Of a DNA stretch of 64,000 nucleotides, positions 37,322 through 46,300 are shown in pieces; position 1 is the stretch's first letter; every line of letters begins with the position of its first letter. The DNA is taken from contig JAHZIG010000009.1 in NCBI GenBank assembly GCA_019419865.1, forward strand, positions 49,817 to 113,816, read 5' to 3'. The notes beneath the pieces are model-generated. The model saw nothing but the letters and a program-made list of their open reading frames with translations, was not told the origin of the DNA and ran no database searches. Both the position numbers and the translations under genes were made by a program. The stretch is from Clostridiales bacterium. Lineage in GTDB: Bacteria; Bacillota; Clostridia; Monoglobales; Monoglobaceae.

Positions 37322-37556
37322 TGATTAAGAGTAGTAGCTATAACAGCGAAATCCAAGAGAGCTGCGGATGGTGCGATCGCAGTATTTCAAGCTATAGTGA
37401 ATGGACTTAGGAGGGCGGCCCGAAAAAGCAATTTAGTAGGCGTCGACGGAAGATCCCGGCCGTTACACGGGAAACGCATGATGGTGCGTACTCATTAGGC
37501 AGCATATGGATTATTTGAACTTCTGTCCTTTTGGGGCGGAGGTTTTTATTTTTTCC
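37322..37556 (+). ncRNA. T-box leader (tryptophan-specific) of trpS operon
   Basis: The leader has a stem I apical region AAGAGAGCTGCGGATGGTG followed by ATCGCAGT, typical of T-boxes. The specifier context is GTGAA-TGG-AC, with TGG (Trp) at 37402-37404, then AGGAGGGCGG and GTAGGCGTCGACGG..CCGTTACA as in clostridial T-boxes. It ends in a terminator: ACTTCTGTCC (37519-37528) pairs with GGGCGGAGGT (37534-37543), followed by TTTTATTTTTT. The specifier matches the gene downstream (trpS). The canonical antiterminator TGGNACC is not obvious, so that part is divergent. Uncharged tRNA-Trp should favour read-through. Confidence 0.8.
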
Positions 37557-37642
37557 CGGCTTAAAAGCGGCGGCGCGGGCGCGGTTTATATCTGTTATAT
37601 TCATAAAAATAATTTGCTCAGCTTTAAGGAGGCTCTTGTTTT

Positions 37643-38695
37643 ATGAAAAACGTAATTTTAACAGGCGACCGACCGACCGGCAGGTTACATGTAGGACATT
37701 ATGTCGGATCGCTCAAGGAGCGCGTCGCGCTGCAAAACTCCGGGAAATACGACGAGATATACATCATGATCGCCGACGCGCAGGCGCTTACCGATAACGC
37801 GGAACATCCCGAAAAAATAAGGGAAAACATTATCGAGGTCGCGCTCGATTATCTTTCATGCGGGATCAATCCCGCCAAATCGACTATATTTATCCAGTCG
37901 GCGATACCGCAGCTGACAGAACTGACGTTTTACTATATGAATCTGGTCACGGTCTCGCGTCTGCGGAGGAATCCTACGGTCAAGGCCGAGATCAAACAGC
38001 GGGGCTTCGAGGCCAGTATCCCCGTCGGCTTCTTCACATATCCTATAAGTCAGGCGGCGGATATTACTGCGTTTCACGCAACCGCCGTTCCGGCGGGCGA
38101 AGATCAGGAGCCTATGCTCGAGCAGTGCCGGGAGATCGTGCATAAATTTAACTCCGTCTACGGAAAGACGTTGACCGAACCTGAGATCGTACTGCCCAAA
38201 AACGCCGCGTGTCTGAGATTACCGGGACTTGACGGCAAAGCTAAAATGAGTAAGTCGCTCGGCAACTGCGTCTATCTTTCGGACGAGCCGGAGATCGTTA
38301 GACAAAAGATCATGTCTATGTTCACAGATCCCGGACACATATCCGTAAACGATCCGGGAAAAGTCGAGGGAAATCCGGTTTTTATCTATTTAGACGCATT
38401 CTGCCGTCCCGAACATTTCGCGGAGTTCATGCCCGAATACGAAAATCTCGACGAGCTGAAAGCGCATTATACGCGGGGCGGCTTAGGCGACGTAAAGGTT
38501 AAGAAGTTCCTGAATAATATCATACAGGCCGAGCTTTCGCCGATCAGAGAGAGAAGAAAAAAGTGGGAGAAAAATATCCCCGAAGTCTGGGAGATCCTAA
38601 AACGCGGCGGCAAGGCGGCGAGACTCAAAGCCGAAGAGACGCTTCACGAGGTTCGTTCGGCCATGCGTATCGATTATTTTGACGCCGATTTTTAA
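37643..38695 (+). CDS. trpS: Tryptophanyl-tRNA synthetase
   Basis: 350 residues, a class I synthetase. The HIGH-type motif is GRLHVGHYVGSL (about 15-26) and the KMSKS loop is KAKMSKSLGN (about 200). The TrpS/TyrS-specific blocks VPAGEDQEPMLEQ and SQAADITAF lie between them, and the region NPTVK / GFFTYP fits the tryptophan pocket. It charges tRNA-Trp in the cytoplasm. AAGGAGG lies before ATG 37643. A T-box leader with a TGG specifier lies just upstream. The three genes that follow are close (28 and 25 nt, then overlap) and probably co-transcribed. Confidence 0.96.
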   Translation: MKNVILTGDRPTGRLHVGHYVGSLKERVALQNSGKYDEIYIMIADAQALTDNAEHPEKIRENIIEVALDYLSCGINPAKSTIFIQSAIPQLTELTFYYMNLVTVSRLRRNPTVKAEIKQRGFEASIPVGFFTYPISQAADITAFHATAVPAGEDQEPMLEQCREIVHKFNSVYGKTLTEPEIVLPKNAACLRLPGLDGKAKMSKSLGNCVYLSDEPEIVRQKIMSMFTDPGHISVNDPGKVEGNPVFIYLDAFCRPEHFAEFMPEYENLDELKAHYTRGGLGDVKVKKFLNNIIQAELSPIRERRKKWEKNIPEVWEILKRGGKAARLKAEETLHEVRSAMRIDYFDADF

Positions 38696-38723
38696 ACGAT
38701 CGGTCGCAAGGGAGGTTTTTAAT

Positions 38724-39197
38724 ATGAGCTTATATTCTATTTTGGACGAGCTGAATATATCGTACGAGCGGATCGAACATGAACCCGTCTTTACCGTAGA
38801 AGACGCTCGGATAATAAAAGACAAGCTTAGCGGCGTCGGCTGCAAAAATCTATTCTTAAAAGCCGGGCGCGTCGAAGATTACATACTTGTTGTTTTAGAC
38901 GAGAGAAAACGGGCCGATCTGCGGCTGCTCGCGCGGCTCGCCAACGTCTCGCGCCTGTCCTTTGCCGGACGCGACGAATTATATGAGATTCTCCGCCTCT
39001 ATCCGGGCGCCGTCTCCCCTTTTGGGATAATTTACGATAGAGAAAACCGGGTTAGAATAATCATAGACTCCGATCTTGAAGGCAAAACGCTCCTGCTGCA
39101 CCCAAACGTAAACACAGCGACGCTCGCGGTGCGTTACGACGACTTTATCAAATTTTTAGACTATAACGGCCGCCGATACGCGACCGCCAAACTATAA
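38724..39197 (+). CDS. YbaK/ProX-family aminoacyl-tRNA deacylase
   Basis: 157 residues, one YbaK/EbsC (INS-like) domain. It shows the family path: EHEPVFTVEDA, GCKNLFLKAG with the conserved Lys, DYILVVLDERKRADLRLLA and GAVSPFGIIYD near the catalytic pocket. Relatives (ProX, YbaK) remove wrongly attached alanine or cysteine from tRNA-Pro. AAGGGAGG lies before ATG 38724. Its place in a T-box-controlled operon right behind trpS supports a translation quality-control role. Which mischarged tRNA it acts on cannot be told. Confidence 0.85.
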   Translation: MSLYSILDELNISYERIEHEPVFTVEDARIIKDKLSGVGCKNLFLKAGRVEDYILVVLDERKRADLRLLARLANVSRLSFAGRDELYEILRLYPGAVSPFGIIYDRENRVRIIIDSDLEGKTLLLHPNVNTATLAVRYDDFIKFLDYNGRRYATAKL

Positions 39198-39222
39198 TCT
39201 TGCAAACGGCGAGGAGATCGAT

Positions 39223-39933
39223 ATGAAAGACAAAATAAAAATACTGTCCAAAGCGTTTAAATGCGCTTTTCCCTATACCATACCCATATTCGCGGGGTTT
39301 TGGTTTTTGGGACTGACCTACGGGATATATATGAACGTATCCGGTTTCAGCTTTTGGTATCCCATGCTCATGAGCCTGACCATATTCGCGGGCTCTGTGG
39401 AGTTCGTCGCGGTAAATATGCTGCTCGGGGCTTTTAACCCGCTTCAGGCGCTGGCCATGACTCTTATGATAAACGCCAGACACCTGTTTTACGGTCTCTC
39501 CATGCTGGATAAATACCGGGGAACCGGCGTCAAAAAGCTATATCTGATCTTCGGTATGTGCGACGAGAGCTTTTCTATCAACTATACCGCCGATATCCCC
39601 AAATACGTCGACCGCGGCTGGTTCATGTTTTTTGTGACGGCGCTGAATCATCTGTACTGGTTCACCGGCGCGACGCTTGGCGGGATCTTTGGTTCCCTGA
39701 TAAATTTTAGTACCGAGGGTCTGGAATTTGTCATGACCGCGATGTTCGTGGTGATCTTTTTGGAGAGCTGGTTGAAGGAAAAACGCCGCGCGAGCGCGCT
39801 GATAGGTATCTCTATTTCGGCGCTCTGCCTTATCGCGTTCGGCTCCGAGGATTTCATCATCCCCGCTATGCTCGCTATGATCGGGGTCCTGACCCTGCTT
39901 CGCAAACCTCTTGAGAAAGGCGGCGATGAATAA
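39223..39933 (+). CDS. azlC: AzlC-family amino-acid exporter, large subunit
   Basis: 236 residues with about seven membrane segments. Family blocks are [34 protein letters not shown] (the AGSxEF motif) and [17 protein letters not shown] (NARHxFYG), which are diagnostic for AzlC. Together with AzlD it forms a branched-chain amino-acid exporter in B. subtilis (azaleucine resistance). Its stop overlaps the azlD start (TAATG). Being behind a tryptophan T-box is unusual and may point to a substrate other than branched-chain amino acids; that is speculation. Confidence 0.92.
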   Translation: MKDKIKILSKAFKCAFPYTIPIFAGFWFLGLTYGIYMNVSGFSFWYPMLMSLTIFAGSVEFVAVNMLLGAFNPLQALAMTLMINARHLFYGLSMLDKYRGTGVKKLYLIFGMCDESFSINYTADIPKYVDRGWFMFFVTALNHLYWFTGATLGGIFGSLINFSTEGLEFVMTAMFVVIFLESWLKEKRRASALIGISISALCLIAFGSEDFIIPAMLAMIGVLTLLRKPLEKGGDE

Positions 39934-40259
39934 TGACGAGCTCTCAGCAGATCATAACTATAGCCATGGTAGTACTCGGAACGGCGCTGACGCGCTTCCT
40001 GCCGTTCCTACTGTTCCCGGCGGGCAAACCGACCCCTAAATATATCCGATATCTGGGGAAAGTCCTTCCTCCCGCCGTATTCGGACTCTTAGTGGTCTAC
40101 AGCTTGAAGGACGTCAACCTTTTCGCAGGCTCTCACGGCGTTCCCGAAGCGATCTCCGTGGCGCTGGTCGCGGCGCTCCACCTGTGGAAGAGGAATATGT
40201 TACTCTCCATCGCGGGCGGAACGATCTGCTATATGGCGCTCGTGCAGTTCGTTTTTTGA
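39933..40259 (+). CDS. azlD: AzlD-family amino-acid exporter, small subunit
   Basis: 108 residues with four membrane helices. The N-terminal block [20 protein letters not shown] and the later [15 protein letters not shown] are AzlD signatures. It starts inside the azlC stop codon and is translationally coupled to it. AzlD is the essential small partner of AzlC in export. It is the last gene of the trpS operon; a hairpin terminator follows. Confidence 0.92.
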   Translation: MTSSQQIITIAMVVLGTALTRFLPFLLFPAGKPTPKYIRYLGKVLPPAVFGLLVVYSLKDVNLFAGSHGVPEAISVALVAALHLWKRNMLLSIAGGTICYMALVQFVF

Positions 40260-40275
40260 TCAAGTTTAATACTGC

Positions 40276-40318
40276 CAAAACGGACGGCGATCTTACTGCA
40301 TCGCCGCCCGTATTTTAA
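40276..40318. terminator. Bidirectional terminator behind azlD
   Basis: CGG.CGGCGAT (40281-40291) pairs with ATCGCCG.CCG (40300-40310), flanked by CCAAAA and TATTTTAAAA. Confidence 0.8.
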
Positions 40319-40322
40319 AACC

Positions 40323-41942
40323 TCATCTCTTCCAAAAAGCGCGCGTGATAAAATCGTCCGACAGCATTATATTGTCCGGAAGATATACGGCGCCCTCTAC
40401 GTCGTTTGTAAACAAGGCTCTCAGCGCCTCCTCTTTGGAAGGGCCTATTTCTATCCCGGCCTCGCCGTATAAGATTTTGACCAGTTCGGCGCAGGTGACC
40501 TCCTTAGCGCCCAAGATGTTATAATACCCAAAATCGTAGCCGTTAAATTCATTCTCGCCGCGTCCGGCGATCTCTTCTCGCTGCGCGTCGGTCATGCCGT
40601 TGTACTTATACAGCGTTATCCTGTCCGTCTTCCGCCAGTACTCGTTGGACATAAGCGTTTCATAGTTCAAATAGTCAAGCTCCTCGTCGCCTGAGCCGAC
40701 TCCGTACTCCGCGCTTCTGGCGTGAACCAGACGTAAGGTCTCGCCGCTCAGCTTCTCGATCACGACCGCCGAATGATTGTTATATCCGTACAGCGTGTTG
40801 TCGGCGCGGTTGCATAATATCACGTCGCCCGGCTCGGCTTCGGCGTAGAGCGCGGACCACCCGCTACGGCTGCCGGCCGCCTCCGGCTCCGGTATTCCGC
40901 TAAGCAGCGCCGCGTCGTATTTGCTTATATCCTCGATAGCTTCACGGAGCGCCGTCTCCCTTTCGCCAAGATCCAAACCGAGAACGTCGGTATCATACTT
41001 ACAGCGCCAATACGCGGCTTTCATTTCATTTACCAGATTTTCTTGGGCTATCTCCGGCGAGTTCGAAACGCGCAGCATGCCGCCATCTGTATACGTATAA
41101 AGCCCTTCGTCGTCCCCGCCGTAACCTTTTATATAAAAGGTATCCGGAGCGAGACTAAACCACGCGCCCGGCTCGTTTTCGATCAGCTCGTTCTTATCGT
41201 TTACTATATATGCCGCCGTCCTTCCTTCCGCATCCGAATAATATAGCTTCCCTTCGCGAGCGTATACAAAAGCGTCGTCGTACTCCATATCGAGCGCCGC
41301 CGCGGCTGAAGCTATTTCCTCGATCGAATCCGCATAAGGCTCGGCTCGCCACAGAGTCACCGCTGCCGCGGCGTCGCCGCTCGATACAGACGTTGAGTTA
41401 AACTTAACTATGCCGTATTTATAGTCGGCCGCGCATATTATCCCTAAAGTCTTCGCGGCCAGCTCCGGATCGGCGTAATATATCCCGTCTCTTTCGACGA
41501 TCTTACGCTCGGCGAAGACGACCTCGGCGTCGACGACCGCAAGGTTCGTGTTTAAAACCAAATATGAATCCGCTCCGTTTCTGTCCGCGATCCTGATCAG
41601 CGGATATTTGCTCGACCTTTTTATCTCCGCGCCGTAAACGTCGGCTAAAAGGTTAAGCGGATAATACGCGAAACCCTCCTCGTCAAAAAACGGACGAACG
41701 GAGTCCTCGCAATATAAATTATTATCGTATATAAACCCCTCTCCGTCCGCGCTCAGAAGAATCCGTCTGTCATCTGCCGCCGCCTGAGAAAAAATCTCGC
41801 TTATTTCGTTTTTGTCCAAAACGGGCTCTACCTTATAGAAAAAACCGACTTTTAAAACCGGCGCCGCCGCGGCGAGTAGAACGATCGCGGCCGCCGCGGT
41901 TATTAGAATTATTAATCGTTTTTTGGTTAGTTTCTTGGTCAT
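40323..41942 (-). CDS. Membrane-anchored permuted-papain (YiiX/NlpC-like) protein
   Basis: 539 residues. A single N-terminal membrane segment (about 9-28, LIILITAAAAIVLLAAAAPVL) anchors the protein with its bulk outside. Residues ~60-200 resemble the paired beta repeats of copper-amine-oxidase-N-type domains, common on Firmicutes surfaces. The C-terminal ~180 residues hold a permuted papain fold: GDVILCNRADNTLYGYNNHSAVV (catalytic His region) followed ~100 residues later by EVTCAELVKILYGEAG (catalytic Cys). Such YiiX/YycO-type domains are cysteine hydrolases acting on peptide or amide bonds, possibly peptidoglycan. The substrate is unknown. The start at 41942 has AAGGAG ahead of it. Confidence 0.72.
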   Translation of the reverse strand: MTKKLTKKRLIILITAAAAIVLLAAAAPVLKVGFFYKVEPVLDKNEISEIFSQAAADDRRILLSADGEGFIYDNNLYCEDSVRPFFDEEGFAYYPLNLLADVYGAEIKRSSKYPLIRIADRNGADSYLVLNTNLAVVDAEVVFAERKIVERDGIYYADPELAAKTLGIICAADYKYGIVKFNSTSVSSGDAAAAVTLWRAEPYADSIEEIASAAAALDMEYDDAFVYAREGKLYYSDAEGRTAAYIVNDKNELIENEPGAWFSLAPDTFYIKGYGGDDEGLYTYTDGGMLRVSNSPEIAQENLVNEMKAAYWRCKYDTDVLGLDLGERETALREAIEDISKYDAALLSGIPEPEAAGSRSGWSALYAEAEPGDVILCNRADNTLYGYNNHSAVVIEKLSGETLRLVHARSAEYGVGSGDEELDYLNYETLMSNEYWRKTDRITLYKYNGMTDAQREEIAGRGENEFNGYDFGYYNILGAKEVTCAELVKILYGEAGIEIGPSKEEALRALFTNDVEGAVYLPDNIMLSDDFITRAFWKR

Positions 41943-42047
41943 AACGACTCCTTATGTTATGTATTTTCAGCCGGATCGTTATAATAGATCCGCGCTTTGA
42001 TTTTTCCGGCTATAAACTCCGCTGTAGATTCAAAATCCGCCTTAATA

Positions 42048-42515
42048 TCACGCCGTCGGTTCCCGCATATCCGAACGCCCGACGGCGGCTGAAAGCATAT
42101 TATATATTTCCTCCGCCAGCTCCGTAGAATAAAAATCGCCGCTAAGTTCCATAAGCTTTCGATAAAGCTCGTCGTATACGGCGACGCTCATAAGCGCGTC
42201 CGCTCCCGACGCCTGGTCGAGATATGCGACTATTTCGTCCAGATAATGGTTGTCTCTGTACGACGTATACGGCTGAAGAGTCGTCAGCAGGGCGCCGTGT
42301 TTTGTGTTTTCGGTATTTAAGCGATCAAGATAATCGCCTTCGTATGACAATTTGGTCATATTCCATAAGTTTAGGATCAATTCGCTATAGCTGTATCTGA
42401 ACCTGCCGTCTATTTCACTTTGCAGATAATACCTGTCATGATACAGCTTTGCGCAAACGCAGCTCAGCGTAATTACCGCAAGAGCAAGGACTATAGCGAC
42501 AATATTTTTCTTCAT
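42048..42515 (-). CDS. Small membrane-anchored protein, unknown function
   Basis: 155 residues. An N-terminal hydrophobic segment (IVAIVLALAVITLSCVCA) with a Cys at its end could be a membrane anchor or, less clearly, a lipoprotein-like signal. The rest is helical and acidic (YLDRLNTENTKHGALL...YLDEIVAYLDQASGADALMSVAVYDELYRKL), suggesting a soluble helical bundle outside the membrane. No family is recognised. It lies between two other minus-strand genes, with about 105 bases to the papain-like gene and 90 to the broken reductase. Confidence 0.65.
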   Translation of the reverse strand: MKKNIVAIVLALAVITLSCVCAKLYHDRYYLQSEIDGRFRYSYSELILNLWNMTKLSYEGDYLDRLNTENTKHGALLTTLQPYTSYRDNHYLDEIVAYLDQASGADALMSVAVYDELYRKLMELSGDFYSTELAEEIYNMLSAAVGRSDMREPTA

Positions 42516-42603
42516 TCGTTTCGCCTCAAATTCAAATATATTTTCACTTATTAACGCGACCGCACGGCTGTTTATCGCCCTCCGGAACCGCTCCGGATAA
42601 GGT

Positions 42604-43134
42604 CTATCTGCGCTCGTAAACCAGCTCGGTTATTCCATTATAAATTTGGGTATCGATCAGTTTAAGTTTAATCTATTTTTCTATCTCTTCAAACAGGCGC
42701 GCGCCGGAGCCTAAAATCGTCGGTATTATAGCGATATGATAAACGTCGATCAGATCGGAGCGCATAAGCTGCCGCGCAATATTTGCTCCTCCGCAGATCC
42801 ATATATTTTTACCCGGCCTCTTTTTCAATGTATTAACGACGTCGCAGGGATTTTTTTGCGTAAATATTATTCTATCCGTCGACGGCTCTTGCCTGTGCGT
42901 GATCACGTAGCTTTTTAAATCGGCGTAAACCCATTCCGACGGAGACAATTCAGTTATGATTTGATAATAAGTATTCCAGCCCATAACTACCGTATCGACG
43001 TCTTTTATGAATATGGAATAGGTATCGATATTTTCCTCGCTCGAGCTCTGACCGACAATCCAATCCACCTTGCCGTTATTATCGGCGATATATCCGTCAA
43101 GACTCGCCGCGATAAACAATATTACTTTTCTCAT
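42604..43134 (-). pseudogene. Dihydrofolate-reductase-like (RibD C-terminal) protein, interrupted by in-frame TAG
   Basis: Residues 1-153 read as a RibD_C/DHFR-like reductase (YyaP/YwjB group): MRKVILFIAASLDGYIAD, VMGWNTYYQI, IWICGGANIARQLM and IPTILGSGARLFEEIEK. A TAG then stops the frame at 42675-42673. In the same frame the sequence goes on as IKLKLIDTQIYN and ends LVYERR at a second TAG (42606-42604), which is the expected C-terminus of the family. The gene thus has one nonsense codon and no frameshift. These enzymes reduce pterin- or pyrimidine-like substrates with NADPH. The truncated protein loses the last strand of the fold and may be inactive. The start at 43134 has GAGGAA ahead of it. 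Confidence 0.82.
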
Positions 43135-43328
43135 AGCTTCGTTCCTCACTATACATTTAAGGCTCGATCGTCGGCGCTCCGAAAACTATCACGACGCCGC
43201 CTCCTTTTATGCAACTTTCGGCTTATCCATTGATTTTATTATACTTCATCTTTGAACCCGTGTAAAGGAAAATAGGATCTCATCCCGCCGCAAAACCCGA
43301 GTTTAAGAGCCGCCCGCTCCGCAAACAC

Positions 43329-43360
43329 AAAATCCGGACGGCGCGGAAGCCGTCCGGTAT
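43329..43360 (-). terminator. Terminator of the SLH-vWA gene
   Basis: On the minus strand CCGGACGGC pairs with GCCGTCCGG around a six-base loop (43334-43357), followed by ATTTTG. Confidence 0.85.
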
Positions 43361-43372
43361 AAGTCGTATACA

Positions 43373-46300
43373 TTAAATCTTACGTCTTGTAACCGAGCTT
43401 ATCGAATACAAGTCGAGCAGATCGTCAATTTTGCTTATATTATCGTTGCACATCGAGATAGCGGTCTCGCTGTCCGTCGTCCAGCCGATAAGGAAATCGG
43501 CGACAGGCGTCAAGGTCTGAACGGCTATATACAACTGTTCCCCGGTCTTTCTCGCATTCAGCAGGTTGGTATACAGCTTTAAATCCTCCTCGCCGACCGA
43601 TCTGAATATCGCCGTATCCCTGTCGAAGCTGTATAAGACCTGACCTTTCAGTATCTCCGCCGTCTCCGCCATGACCATAGTCTTAATGGCCTCCGCTCCC
43701 GTCTCGGAGACGCCGAACACCGCGTCAATCACCGTAACTGCAAGAGTTACCCAGAATACTACCGACGATCCTACCGCCTTCGCCGCGGCCGATATGACCG
43801 CGTCTACTCCCGCGGAGATCGTTTTATTCGCGACCAGATCGGCAAGCGGATTGAGTATCGTTCCAAGTTCGCTCTCGGCCGTAAGCTTAAGCTCCTTAGC
43901 GGCGGCCGCAAGAATCGGATCGTCCGAACCCTCGAGCAGTTCGAGTATGTATATATTCTCGCTTATTATTTCGGCGTTGGCCTGAAGCGACGCCATAGTA
44001 GTGATAAAATCGTACGCGTCGGTCAAAACCCCAATAAAGTCAAGCGCTCCGCTTATCTTCTCGCCCGTAGTCGGGATGTCTATCGGAGTATCTTCGACCT
44101 TATTTACTATATTCTCCTGCTTGCTTATGCTTTCTCCAACGTCTATAAGCTCAAGCGTAAGCTCGTCGACCTTATCAAGATCCCCCGCCTCAAGCGCCTG
44201 AGTCTCTATATCGAGCAGGTCTTGGTACATCTCCTCAAGCTCCTTGATCTTGTCGGGAGCGTTTTCGAAGTCCGTCGCCTCCGTCGCGCGTATCGCTTTT
44301 TTCAGACTGCCGGATATATCCTTTATTATCTCGACGCCCTTATCCACCGTCCGCGCCTCCTCTTCGGCTTCGCGTATATTGTCGAACATCTTGGTAAGCG
44401 CGTCCTTAAAGACCGCTACCTGATCGTAGTTGGATCCGAGCACAAAGTTGGCGGTAAAAAGCGCGAGCTGCGCCGCCTCGTCGTTTTGCATATCTATCGT
44501 AAAGTTATACGCAAGATAAAGCTCTGACTGAGCCGCGTAGTTTACTTCCGAATTGGTCAGCGATACGGCGAACGGGTCGGTGTTATATACCTCTACCTCT
44601 TGGTAGTCGTCGTACTGGTCGCCGTCCGAATTTACAAGCGTCGGATCCGATACCATCTGCATGTATATTCTGTTGTCCGCCTCGGTTATGACCAGCTCCT
44701 CGCCGTTTAACAGCCCGTCTCCGTCGTAGTCCGCCGAGCTCCCAAAATGATAGCCCTCAAAGGATTTTCCGTCGGTAGTTAAAAGCTCGCCGCTGTAGAT
44801 CAGTTCGGTATAGTAATCGCTTATGCCGTCGTTGTTCGAGTCGTACGAGCGGTCGACCACTCCGGTCGCCTCCTCCCACGAAACCGTGTCGGCTCTTAGC
44901 GGGAATTGATCGTCCGCGTCCGGGATACCGTCGTTATCGCTGTCTTTGAAGTTAGGATCCGATTTCATTATATAATACACGTAAGCCGTAACTCCGTTCT
45001 GGATATCCTTGACGGACACGTTGGTGTTATCGACGACCTTCTCGCCCATTTCCTCGCCGTCGTTTAAGGTATCGGTATCGGTGTCGTACTTTGAGCTGTC
45101 CGTCTTAATAAATATTCCGTACTGGTTCCTCATACCCCTGGTCTCGATTATATCCGGCAGCGTATCCGCGTCCGTATCCTCGCCGTCCCAGCCTATGCTC
45201 TCGCCTTTTATTTCCTTATATATGCCAATAAGTTCGTCGGCGGTGTCCGAAGTATAATACTCTCCTCCGGTCGTCTCGGCTATCGAGCGCAGGACTTCTT
45301 CGTCGGTATCCGCGCCGAGGCTGACCGTGTTTATTACATAGCCTCTCTCCGCGGCTTCATACATCGCGTCCTCGTCGTACGAAGCGGTCTTTGAATCCTG
45401 CTTACCGTCGGTGAGCATGACTATCATCTTCTGAGTGTCTCTCTCTATCGCGTCCAAAATGGATATCCCCTGTCTTATCGCGCCGCTTATATCCGTGCCG
45501 CCGTTTGAGCCGAGATTGGATATTTGCTTCTGCAGCTCCGCCCAGTCGGCGATCTCGCCGACCGTTGTATATTCCACCTTCTCCGACGTCGAATCGGTGA
45601 AGGTCGTCATCTGGAATCCGTCCGAAGCCGCAAGGGAACGGATAAAGTTATATACCGCGGTCGCGCGCACGTTATCCGGGTCGTTATCCACCATACTGCC
45701 TGAGTCGTCTACCAGGAAAACCACGTCGTAGTACTGCATAGTATCCTGAGGCTGCTCGTCGCGCACCTCGGTCTGAGCCTCCCGCCATTCGTTATACCAC
45801 TCTTCTTCGTCCACAATCACGTATTCGCCCAGAGCCGTGTCCTCGAAAGAAACTTTATCGTCCGAAACGTCCACCTCGACGTCGTCTAAAAGAACCATTC
45901 GCCCAAGCTCTTCGTCGTATCTCGCGACTCCTATATTATCCTCGTCGATCCCGATCGACGCGCCGTCGTAACCGATAGTTATATCCGCGCTCTTTATCGT
46001 GTTCATTCCATACTTGCCGCTTATGTTTATGACCTGTCCGGCCGAACCCGCGGCCGACGCGGCGTATTGATCGTACTCGGTAACGTCCGCCGCGACTATT
46101 CCGCCCAAACTGTACGGAGACCGGCAGACCACCTCGACGCTCTCGACCGGACCTGAAGACGACGCTCCAAACTCGACGTAGCCCTCGGTCTCGACCGTCT
46201 CGCCTACATACGAATCCCTATTCTCATACATACGGTTTACAAGCAGGATCGCCGCTTCGCTGGTAACCGGCCCCAGCGGATCGATCATGTCGTCTCCAAC

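Noticed and set aside
42673..42675. TAG reassigned to an amino acid
   Set aside because: Several normal genes in the window end at TAG (for example 1636-1638 and 2414-2416), so the interrupted reductase is better explained by a nonsense mutation.
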